Shown here one piece after another: positions 1 through 7,109 of a stretch of 13,109 nt of DNA. Below the pieces are notes generated by a model. The model was not told the DNA's origin, did no database searches, and worked only from the letters and a program-made list of their open reading frames with translations. The DNA lies in the NCBI GenBank assembly GCA_964520785.1, contig CAZFQG010000178.1:1-13109 (forward strand). The letters are read 5' to 3'. Within the stretch, counting starts at the first letter, position 1; each line of letters opens with the position of its first letter. Origin of the DNA: CAZFQG01 sp964520785 (GTDB lineage Bacteria; Planctomycetota; Planctomycetia; Pirellulales; Thermoguttaceae). The position numbers were made by a program, and so were the translations under genes.

Positions 1-527
1 GCGACATCAAGCCTTCGAACATCATGCTCAAACGGACCGGCAACGCGAAGATCATCGACGTTGGCTCCGCGTTCGAGGTGGATTGTCCCCCTCCATTGCG
101 AACATGTACTCCCACTTATGCGGCTCCGGAGGTGCTTGAAGGGCAGATCGCCACTCCCCGGTCGGATCTGACCAGCCTCGGCTACGTCCTGATCGAGCTG
201 CTCTCGGGTCAACAGCCGTTTTCCGCGCACAATTCGTATCCGGAGCTGCTGGAAGAAAAACGCTTCCTCGCGCAACGCCTTCCGAGCCTGTTGCAGGATG
301 ACATCGTCCGTTACGAACGGCTGATGGGCTTTTGCCGCAAGCTCCTGGCCCCGGATCCGGAGAAGCGGTTTCCCAGCGCCGAGGCGGCGGAACTCTCTCC
401 CGACGGGGCCGCGGTCATTCAGCAGGAATTGGTCATCGGCAAGCTCGCCAGCGAATACGATAACGAAATCCGTCTGTGGTTGGCCGAAATGGATGGATTT
501 GCCTCCAAAAAAGATGCCGGCGGTTGA
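1..527 (+). CDS. Serine/threonine protein kinase, C-terminal part (5' end off window)
   Basis: This is the C-terminal lobe of a Hanks-type Ser/Thr kinase; the reading frame is open from base 3 and enters from the left edge. The first residues, DIKPSN, are the catalytic loop (the HRD Asp, Lys and the Mg-binding Asn). The metal-binding motif follows as IIDVGSAF, so DFG is replaced by DVG. The activation segment ends in TYAAPEVLEG (APE motif). SDLTSLGYVLIELLSG is the alpha-F region, with the conserved Asp and Gly, and RKLLAPDPEKRFPSAEAA is subdomain XI. About 40 residues follow the kinase fold, with no transmembrane segment and no sensor domain. The ATG at base 24 lies inside the catalytic loop and is not the real start. 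Catalytic residues in view are intact, so the enzyme is probably active. The substrate is unknown. Confidence 0.93.
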   Translation, partial: DIKPSNIMLKRTGNAKIIDVGSAFEVDCPPPLRTCTPTYAAPEVLEGQIATPRSDLTSLGYVLIELLSGQQPFSAHNSYPELLEEKRFLAQRLPSLLQDDIVRYERLMGFCRKLLAPDPEKRFPSAEAAELSPDGAAVIQQELVIGKLASEYDNEIRLWLAEMDGFASKKDAGG

Positions 528-567
528 TTTGCCTCAACCGCGGGGCGTCATGTGGATGCACCGGACC

Positions 568-597
568 TTGATTGATTCGGCGGCCCATTCCTATAGT
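568..597 (+). promoter_or_regulatory. Candidate sigma70-type promoter upstream of methyltransferase
   Basis: TTGATT (568-573), an 18-bp spacer, then TATAGT (592-597). The boxes match the consensus at 4/6 and 5/6. It would give a leader of about 265 nt to the ATG at 871, which is long. The strand and the position between two plus-strand genes fit a promoter, but no other evidence supports it. Confidence 0.35.
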
Positions 598-606
598 GCC
601 ACTTAT

Positions 607-725
607 TAGGGGAATGATAAACCGCACCCACGAGGTCGTGCGACCATTCCGGTCCCTTCGCGACAATTGGTCGAGCAACTATAATGTCCATTGCCTGAAA
701 CGGAATAATTAGTCCAATTCCCCTA
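607..725. repeat. 9-bp inverted repeat flanking a TATAAT box
   Basis: TAGGGGAAT at 607-615 is the exact reverse complement of ATTCCCCTA at 717-725, 101 bp apart. A smaller inverted pair, GGAAT/ATTCC (702-706 and 717-721), shares the right arm. The TATAAT at 680-685 lies between the arms. It could be an operator pair, a leader stem or chance; the arms do not extend beyond 9 bp and there is no target-site duplication suggesting a MITE. Confidence 0.35.
657..685 (+). promoter_or_regulatory. Candidate promoter with consensus -10 box upstream of methyltransferase
   Basis: A perfect TATAAT lies at 680-685. At 17-bp spacing the -35 box is TTCGCG (657-662), only 3/6. The transcript would start near 692, about 180 nt before the ATG at 871 or 116 nt before the GTG at 808. 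It competes with the candidate at 568-597; I cannot tell which is used. Confidence 0.35.
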
Positions 726-870
726 TTTTGGCAAGGGTTTGGAGTACATCGGGCAAGATGCCGAAAACAACTGACGCGGCGCGGCCAAGCTTTCCCGCCG
801 ATGTGGGGTGCTGCCGCCTCGCGGGGCGTCCACGGTTCACTTTTTCGCCTCTTTCACAATCGGCCCCAAC

Positions 871-1578
871 ATGCCCTTCATTACCCGAAACCGTTTCCTT
901 CAGAGGCTCGTCGGCGGTTCGTTCTTCGAACGGACCTACCTGAACTCGATTTCGTGCGTCCAACTGATGTTCATGAAGGCGCATAAGAACCCGGAATTGG
1001 TCAAACTGATCCGCTCCAGCCGCCGAGGACGGCAGTCATTGCAGACGGCGTACGAACAGTATTTCGTTTATACGTTCGCGTCCGGGTGTATGCACCTGCC
1101 GGGTGTCATCGCCGAGGTGGGCGTTTATCAGGGCGTTTCGGCCCGGCTCCTATGTGACCTGAAGAAAGACAAGCCGCTACACCTGTTCGACACGTTCGAG
1201 GGGCTTCCCAAGTCGCACGAGAAGGACCGCACCGTCCACCGGGAGAATCAGTTCGCCGCGTCGCTGGAATCGGTTCAAGACTTCCTGAAGGATTTCGACA
1301 ACGTCCATTACCACAAGGGCCATTTTCCCGACTCGGCCGCCGACTTCCACGAAGACAAGGTCTGTTTCGCCCACTTCGACGTTGACCTATACCAAAGTAC
1401 GCTCGACTGCCTGAAACACTTCTATCCCAAGATGGCCCCCGGCGGCATCATGCTCTCACACGATTACTCGATCCTCTCCGGAGTCAAAGACGCCTGCCAC
1501 GAATTCTTCGCCGACAAGCCGGAACCGATCATCGAGCTGCCGTCGACGCAGTGCATGATCATCAAGGCGGCCGGCTGA
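871..1578 (+). CDS. TylF/MycF-family SAM-dependent O-methyltransferase
   Basis: Class I SAM-dependent methyltransferase resembling the TylF/MycF (macrocin O-methyltransferase) family, whose characterised members methylate sugar hydroxyls. In the 235-residue product, AEVGVYQG (81-88) is the glycine-rich SAM-binding motif I, followed by LFDTFEGLP (105-113), a family hallmark. HFDVDLYQST (168-177) and the later HDY (197-199) carry the acidic residues placed like the metal ligands of the family. No signal peptide or membrane segment is visible. I chose the ATG at 871; the frame is open to a GTG at 808, and neither start has a clear Shine-Dalgarno. The gene stands alone, with no sugar-biosynthesis cluster, so the substrate is not predictable; cell-surface glycan decoration is a guess. 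Its stop is 6 bp from the convergent stop of the glycosidase gene. Confidence 0.88.
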   Translation: MPFITRNRFLQRLVGGSFFERTYLNSISCVQLMFMKAHKNPELVKLIRSSRRGRQSLQTAYEQYFVYTFASGCMHLPGVIAEVGVYQGVSARLLCDLKKDKPLHLFDTFEGLPKSHEKDRTVHRENQFAASLESVQDFLKDFDNVHYHKGHFPDSAADFHEDKVCFAHFDVDLYQSTLDCLKHFYPKMAPGGIMLSHDYSILSGVKDACHEFFADKPEPIIELPSTQCMIIKAAG

Positions 1579-1584
1579 CGCCTT

Positions 1585-4251
1585 CTATTCTTCGTATGCC
1601 ATGACCTCGACCAGGTGACGGCCCGAATTGGCCGAGTTGTGGGTTTGTCGAACGCGGATGTACCGCACGCGGCGGGGCGGAAACCGGCATGTATAGCCCG
1701 TGCCGGTCGAAGGCTCCGCGTTGTCGCGCTGGTCGGCGGCTAACTTCCACTCGTGGCCGTCGAGCGACGTCTCGACGACGAAACCGTAGTGCCGCCGGTC
1801 ACCGTAGTAGCCGACGACGACCACGCGAGAGACGGACGCCGGTTCCTCCAGGTCGACTTGCCACCACGCCTCGCCGGGGTGTTGTGTCACGTCGGTTGCC
1901 CAGTAGCGGTCCGTGTCGCCGGCGATCCCGTCGGCGGCCAGTCGGGCCGGGTGGGTCGGCAACTCGCTCGAACACGTCACCGGCTTGCCGGTCGTCAGGC
2001 TCTTGGCGTCGGGAGCCGGTTCCATCGAGTCCGCCTCCGCCGCTTCGCCGTATTTCTCCCAAAGCCGCCGCGCCACCGCGATGCTGTCGCCTTGCGGCTC
2101 GGTTGGATGCGCATCTTGCCGATCGGCCCATTCCTTTTCCCATTGGAAAAGCGCCTCCTCGAAAACGCCGCGATCAGCTTCTACGGCGACGACGCCATTC
2201 TCAACGATTCTCTCTTGCTCCCGCAAGAACCGCTCCCAACGCGGCAGGTAAAATCCGGCGATCATGCCCGACCACTCTTTCCGGGCGTAGTCGCGGAGCT
2301 GGGGCGTTTCGCCCCAAAGGGTAAGGACCCGCCGGGCGTTCCATTCAAGCCGGGCCCGGTCGGTATCGGTCGTACCCCAGGCTTTGGCATCCTCCAGCCA
2401 GCGGCCCAGGAGGAATTCGCTCCGGGTGGCCAGTAATTCGTCCAGATCGCGCATTAGTCCAAGGAATTCGTCGGCCGCGGCTCGAAAGGCCTCGGCGTCT
2501 CCCGCACGCCGGGCCGCCACCACCGCGCGGTGCCGCGCCGTCGCATAGTTCGAAAGCGTCTGCCGGGCGACGTTCACCAGATCGTAGCGGTACGTATCGG
2601 CCGAGCCGACGTCGTCGGCCGCCTGGAGCAGATGCCGCCAGGCCGCGGCGAGCCGCCGGTTGTCGTACGGGGGCGCGGACGCCGCATTCAGCGACGGAAA
2701 CCGGTCGATGATCGACCGCGTGCGGTGCGGCGCCGTGTAGACGGTTTCGCGGAGAATTTGCCAGGCGGCCGTCGCGTCGGGGTTCGCCTTTCCGTAACGA
2801 TGGTGGGCGTAATCGGCAATCCACGCCTCCAGGTCGACGGGTCCGTCGCGCCAGGCCGCCTCGAACATCAAATCGTAGACGACCGGATTGTAGCCAAGTC
2901 CTTCGTTGACGAAGCCCAGTCCGACGAGCCGCCCGCCCTTGGAGTCGCTTCGCGCGGCGGGGAGGGCCTGGTTAATCGTCGTGAGCGATCCACCCAGATG
3001 GACGTTGCAGCCGAAATTCTGAATGTTGCACCACAACCAGGGTTTGCCGCAAAAGGCTTCGGTCAGGTTCCAAACCGGCCGCTCTTCGCAGTACAGGTCG
3101 AGTACGAGCATCCGGTCGTCCGGAATCGATCCCAATAGCGCGGCGATACGCGGCTGGGTCCAGAAGGCACGCGCGAAATAGAACGGCCAGCCTTGCAGGA
3201 CCCAAATCGCGTCGGGGTCCGTGGCGGTCATGCCCCCGTGGATGGCGGCACCGAGATTCGCCAGGTATTCGGGTTCGCCGCTCGGCGGGGTCATTTCGAT
3301 AAATGTGTCGGCCGCATAGAAGTGGTCCGTTCCGAATCGGCGCGTCTGCTCCTCCAAGAAGAGCTTCGCGACCGTGACAAACAGCGGATCAATCGGATCG
3401 AGCAGGTATGTCTCCCATTCAATCCAATGGATGCGGTGGAGCTTGGCCTCGGGGTGCTTCCGGGCGATCGCCGCCGGGACGTGGCCGGTGAACCCCTGCA
3501 ACACCGGCGCCATGCCCAGCTCGCGCTGCCGGGTGAGAATCCGCTTGCCGAGGGCCTCGTGCCGGTCGATCCAATCGGCCGGAAGCGGCCCGCCCCAGCC
3601 GTCCAGACAGCCCATCCAACCGAACGGGAGATAAGGCGGTCCCCCGAGAAAGGCCTCGATTTCCGCGTCGGTCAGGTCCAGCCGCCGTCCCACGGCGCGC
3701 CAGACGGCTTCCTGTCCGGTCACCGCCAGCGGTATACTCACGCCGTTGAGCGCCATCCAGTCGATGAGCCGTTCCCACTGTTCCCAATGCCAGAACGGAA
3801 GCGAATAGCCGAAGCAGCAGTAGTTCAGGAAATAGCGGTGCTTTGCCCAGCTTGCCTGACGCACTTTGGGAGCGACCTTCGGCAAGGGATCGGGCAGATT
3901 GAGCTGACTTCCACGCCACGAGACGTGGCAGCGGCAATAGTGCTTCAGATACCAGTTGAGCCCCATCGCCATCGACACGCCGTTGTTGCCGCGGATCACG
4001 GTCCGCCCGTCGACCGATTCGATCTCGAACACGTCGCGGTCGTCCTCCGCGGGAATCGCCTCGAAGACGAAGCGGTCGGCATGCTCCGGGAGCAGTCGTG
4101 CGGCCAACTCGGCCGTTGCACGGCAAGCGGCGGCCGGTGTTTCATCGGTACCGGGCGAGGCGTACGAAGAGGCCGATGGTGCGCAGAGGACACCAAAGAC
4201 CACTGCAATATGGGCCACTGCCGAAGAAAATCGAACGCTGCGCGTTACCAT
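1585..4251 (-). CDS. Secreted alpha-N-acetylglucosaminidase (GH89, NAGLU-like) with C-terminal F5/8C domain
   Basis: The 888-residue product is a GH89 exo-glycosidase, a family that removes terminal alpha-linked GlcNAc (heparan sulfate in the human enzyme, mucin-type glycans in gut bacteria). Residues 1-32 look like a signal peptide (basic start, hydrophobic core, small residues before SYASPG). An N-terminal alpha/beta domain runs to about 120 (MAMGLNWYLKHYC near 95-107). The catalytic (alpha/alpha-barrel-linked) region follows with RYFLNYCCFGYSLPFWHWEQWE, WMALNGVSIPLAVTGQE and GWMGCLDGWGGPLP. The catalytic acids by alignment from memory are Glu319 (DTFIEM) and Glu450 (FVNEGLG), close to human Glu316 and Glu446. 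Residues about 750-888 form an F5/8 type C (discoidin/CBM32-like) domain that likely binds glycan. A good RBS precedes the ATG. It lies 35 bp behind ccsA and may be co-transcribed with it. Confidence 0.95.
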   Translation of the reverse strand: MVTRSVRFSSAVAHIAVVFGVLCAPSASSYASPGTDETPAAACRATAELAARLLPEHADRFVFEAIPAEDDRDVFEIESVDGRTVIRGNNGVSMAMGLNWYLKHYCRCHVSWRGSQLNLPDPLPKVAPKVRQASWAKHRYFLNYCCFGYSLPFWHWEQWERLIDWMALNGVSIPLAVTGQEAVWRAVGRRLDLTDAEIEAFLGGPPYLPFGWMGCLDGWGGPLPADWIDRHEALGKRILTRQRELGMAPVLQGFTGHVPAAIARKHPEAKLHRIHWIEWETYLLDPIDPLFVTVAKLFLEEQTRRFGTDHFYAADTFIEMTPPSGEPEYLANLGAAIHGGMTATDPDAIWVLQGWPFYFARAFWTQPRIAALLGSIPDDRMLVLDLYCEERPVWNLTEAFCGKPWLWCNIQNFGCNVHLGGSLTTINQALPAARSDSKGGRLVGLGFVNEGLGYNPVVYDLMFEAAWRDGPVDLEAWIADYAHHRYGKANPDATAAWQILRETVYTAPHRTRSIIDRFPSLNAASAPPYDNRRLAAAWRHLLQAADDVGSADTYRYDLVNVARQTLSNYATARHRAVVAARRAGDAEAFRAAADEFLGLMRDLDELLATRSEFLLGRWLEDAKAWGTTDTDRARLEWNARRVLTLWGETPQLRDYARKEWSGMIAGFYLPRWERFLREQERIVENGVVAVEADRGVFEEALFQWEKEWADRQDAHPTEPQGDSIAVARRLWEKYGEAAEADSMEPAPDAKSLTTGKPVTCSSELPTHPARLAADGIAGDTDRYWATDVTQHPGEAWWQVDLEEPASVSRVVVVGYYGDRRHYGFVVETSLDGHEWKLAADQRDNAEPSTGTGYTCRFPPRRVRYIRVRQTHNSANSGRHLVEVMAYEE

Positions 4252-4261
4252 GACGTAGATA

Positions 4262-4267
4262 CTCCTT
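4262..4267 (-). promoter_or_regulatory. Ribosome binding site of the GH89 gene
   Basis: AAGGAG on the minus strand, 10 nt before the ATG at 4251. It fixes the start of the glycosidase and its signal peptide, and lies entirely in the 35-bp gap after ccsA. No terminator is visible in that gap, which favours read-through from ccsA. Confidence 0.75.
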
Positions 4268-4286
4268 GCCTCTTTTCAACGGACCG

Positions 4287-7109
4287 TCAGTCCCACGACT
4301 CTTCCCCGGCCGTTTCGGGTTCGACGGGATTGAACCGAACGATCGCGTAGCGGATCGCCGCGGCCCCTACGTAGGCCCAGTTGATGGCGACCGCGGTAAG
4401 GACGATCCAGACGCCGCCGGAACCGCGTCCGTAGCTGTGCTTGCCGAAGTCGAGAAGGTAATTCACGCCGTACCAGGTCATGAGGATAGAGGTGGCTCCG
4501 AGAATCGCGCCGACGTGCAGGGCGAAGTTGCCCGACCAGCCGGCGTATCGGCCGTGCAGCACGGCCAGGTAGACCAACAGCGAAATCAGCGCCCAGACCT
4601 CCTTCGGATCCCATCCCCAGAAGCGGCCCCACGAGACGGCCGCCCAGAGCCCGCCGAGGATCGTGCCCACCGTGAGCATGAGGACCGCCACCTGGATGGC
4701 TTTGTAGCTAAACGCGGCGAGCGCGGCGCATTCCTCCGGGGCCCTGGCGGGAAACCGCTTCGCCGGCGCTTTCATGCCGGCCACCAGAGAATGGCCGCCG
4801 GCAACGGACTCGGTCGAGGGGCGGACCGGTTTCCGGTACGTGCCGAAGAGGTAGTACGCCATGGCGATGTTGCTCAAGCCCCACGCCAGCGCCCCGGCCC
4901 CGTAACTGGCGGTAATCGTCAGCACGTGGATCAGCAGCCAGAAGTTGTTCCGCAGCACCGGCATCAGAGGATTAACCGTCTTGCTGAACGCGCTTTCCGG
5001 GGCATAGTACGCGAACAGCGAGATCAATAGGCACAGGATGGCGCCCACCACGGCGACCGTCTTGCGCGAGCGGATCTGGTCGGCCGCCTTGGTCCGGTCA
5101 ATTCGCCGGAGGGACGCCGGGACGGTCCAGAACGCGGCCGCCAGCGTCAAGACGGCTCGGGGGATGAACCAGACGCCGGCGAGGAAAATGCCCATCCCGG
5201 CGGTCCAAGTCATCAAACCGTTAAAATCGGGGTTCTCCAAAGTCACGTTGATTACTCTTGTCGTGCCGTGACCGGGGTCGTACAAGAGCAGGAAGTATCC
5301 GACCAGGACCACCAGGACGATCCGGATCGGACAGAAGACCCAACTCCCGAGCCGCCGGATTTCCTCCCGAAGCCAGGCGGCCGGTTCGTGCCCCGTGACG
5401 ATGGGGCTTCTCGTCCAAGGCCAGGCTGAAAGGTTCCAGGCGGCGCAAAGCCCGCTCCAAAACAGGGGCACGATCGTCATCCAGGTTCCGAGAAACGAGG
5501 CCACCAGGGCGACGAAGATGACCGTTTCGAACATGTTGGCAACCGGGGCGCGGCCGGAAATCATCGAGCGCATCGCGAAGGCCCAGACCATCCACCCCTG
5601 GGCGACGAACGACGTGACGACGCCCAATATGAACATCGGCACGCGGAGGACGCCGAACGCCAGCGCGAAGAAGACCACCGCCGCCAGGCACGTCGTCCAC
5701 GACCAGAAGAACGGATCGGTACGGTTGTACAGAAGTTCGGCGGAAGTGTGATCGGGTGGCGGATACGATGTTTGCTCGGCCAAGCTTTCATCGCCGATGC
5801 GCGCAAAAAGTTCGTTCCGCTTCTCGGCCGTGGCTTCGGCAAGACCGCGAACCGCTTGGGCGAATCGCCCCAGTGCCGCCTCCCTCGACGCGGCATCCGT
5901 CCCCGACGAGGTGTAGGCCGACGCCGCTTCGTTCCACGCATCGCGGAGCCGTTCGAGCGGTTCGTCGGGATACTCGCGGAAATATGCGTCGGACCCGTAA
6001 AGCACGGTTTGGATGCTCAACCAGGGGGAGGCCTCCTCGCCGCGATCGGTGTCCGACTCGGCCGCGGTCCGGTTCAGGGAGGGGACAATCGGCAATTGGC
6101 CGGCGTTGTCGTATAGCGACGTGAACAGCGTTTCCGCGGCGAACGCCGTCTCGTCCGCCCCCGTGACGATCGCGGTGAATAACGTCCGCACACGGTTGAG
6201 CTGTTCCGGATCCCAATCGGGGGGTTGAGATTTGAATCGCTCGTCGAAGGAGGCAAACCGGTCCGCCGTATCGGCCGTCGCTTGCGCCAAGGCCGCGGCG
6301 TGCGGTTCCATCGCTTCGAGCGCCCAGTCAGGTTTCTCATTGGTCGCCAAAACGGCGTCGAGCGCCGCCCGGGCGGCCGCGAACGACTCGGCCCCGGTCT
6401 CCTTGCCCTGTAAGCCCGACAACTGGCTCATGTTCGGCTCGAACCGTCGCCAGGCCATTACCGTTTCGGCGAGGGAACGGTCGAACCGCGTCCGGCGGAT
6501 CGCCGGCTCCCGCGGATCGAACGACAGGAGCCGGTAGGTGAAGTAAGCGTCGTAGAGTTCCTTGGCGCGCTTCTCGAGCATCGTCATTTCGAAGGGTTGC
6601 CCGTTGCGCTCGGCCCCGCGGCGGCGCGACTGCATCTCTTCAAGCAGAGTCTGGAGCTTTCGCGACCGTTCTACGTCACGCGGAGAGACGTATTTCAACC
6701 GCGCGGCTTCCACCCCTTGCAGGGGAAGCCCTAGGATATCCTTCCGCAATGGCTCGTATTCCGCGCGGATGAAGTCGATCCGTTCCCAATCCCGTGGGCG
6801 AACGAGCCACTCATATAGCAATTCGGCGGCGAGGAACCGTCGGGGCTTGCCGTCGGGAAAGGGGCTTGCCTGCCGGTCCGGCCGCGACATGGCGTCCTCC
6901 GCGGGCGACAGAGTCGGCCGGTCGCGTCCGCAAACGTCTCTGACGGCGGTCCGAGCGAAGGTATCCAAGGGCATGAGCCGACCGTCGTGGAAAACCGGTA
7001 GCGCCTGCCAAGCGGTCCAGTCGATCTCCCGATCTTCGGCCCGAGTGGCGTCAAACGCAACCGGCAGGCACAACACCAGTATGAAGCATGCCTTCCACGG
7101 ATTCTTCAT
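4287..7109 (-). CDS. ccsA: Cytochrome c biogenesis protein CcsA/ResC (System II), large form
   Basis: Membrane half of the System II cytochrome c synthase, which with ResB presents heme for attachment to CXXCH motifs outside the cytoplasmic membrane. The 940-residue product has a signal-like segment (residues 1-24), then a long soluble region (about 25-465) beginning with LPVFHDGRLMPLDTFAR. The region from about 468 to the end is multi-spanning. Family motifs are RAPVANMFETVIF (520-532), NNFWLLIHVL (721-730, conserved His728), the tryptophan-rich WWD heme-handling motif WGRFWGWDPKEVWAL (827-841), and ALHVGAILG with His865. It is far longer than the usual CcsA of about 300-400 residues: the N-terminal domain and roughly 120 extra residues between the NMFET and WLLIHV motifs account for this. 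The start overlaps the resB stop (ATGA) and has an AGGAG site, so the two are translationally coupled. Confidence 0.94.
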   Translation of the reverse strand: MKNPWKACFILVLCLPVAFDATRAEDREIDWTAWQALPVFHDGRLMPLDTFARTAVRDVCGRDRPTLSPAEDAMSRPDRQASPFPDGKPRRFLAAELLYEWLVRPRDWERIDFIRAEYEPLRKDILGLPLQGVEAARLKYVSPRDVERSRKLQTLLEEMQSRRRGAERNGQPFEMTMLEKRAKELYDAYFTYRLLSFDPREPAIRRTRFDRSLAETVMAWRRFEPNMSQLSGLQGKETGAESFAAARAALDAVLATNEKPDWALEAMEPHAAALAQATADTADRFASFDERFKSQPPDWDPEQLNRVRTLFTAIVTGADETAFAAETLFTSLYDNAGQLPIVPSLNRTAAESDTDRGEEASPWLSIQTVLYGSDAYFREYPDEPLERLRDAWNEAASAYTSSGTDAASREAALGRFAQAVRGLAEATAEKRNELFARIGDESLAEQTSYPPPDHTSAELLYNRTDPFFWSWTTCLAAVVFFALAFGVLRVPMFILGVVTSFVAQGWMVWAFAMRSMISGRAPVANMFETVIFVALVASFLGTWMTIVPLFWSGLCAAWNLSAWPWTRSPIVTGHEPAAWLREEIRRLGSWVFCPIRIVLVVLVGYFLLLYDPGHGTTRVINVTLENPDFNGLMTWTAGMGIFLAGVWFIPRAVLTLAAAFWTVPASLRRIDRTKAADQIRSRKTVAVVGAILCLLISLFAYYAPESAFSKTVNPLMPVLRNNFWLLIHVLTITASYGAGALAWGLSNIAMAYYLFGTYRKPVRPSTESVAGGHSLVAGMKAPAKRFPARAPEECAALAAFSYKAIQVAVLMLTVGTILGGLWAAVSWGRFWGWDPKEVWALISLLVYLAVLHGRYAGWSGNFALHVGAILGATSILMTWYGVNYLLDFGKHSYGRGSGGVWIVLTAVAINWAYVGAAAIRYAIVRFNPVEPETAGEESWD

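Larger units (their letters stand above)
528..870. other. Intergenic spacer between kinase and methyltransferase
   Basis: This 343-bp stretch holds no convincing gene. A minus-strand frame at 433-678 overlaps the kinase end and resembles no family. The spacer contains two promoter-like -35/-10 pairs on the plus strand (568-597 and 657-685) and a 9-bp inverted repeat at 607-615 and 717-725. A GTG at 808 is in frame with the methyltransferase and would add 21 residues, so the last 63 bases could be coding. No tRNA or terminator with a T-run was seen. Confidence 0.6.

Noticed and set aside
433..678. Minus-strand 81-residue frame in the kinase/methyltransferase spacer
   Set aside because: It overlaps the kinase end, is Arg/Ile-rich without a motif, and lacks an RBS.
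3193..4350. A 385-residue plus-strand open frame antisense to the GH89 gene
   Set aside because: It mirrors a clear GH89 protein in GC-rich DNA, has no family motif, and its composition (Arg/Pro/Gly/His-rich) is typical of antisense frames.
4266..5030. A 254-residue plus-strand frame antisense to the CcsA membrane core
   Set aside because: It covers the WWD and conserved His motifs of CcsA on the other strand, and is Arg/Gly/Asp-rich with no domain.
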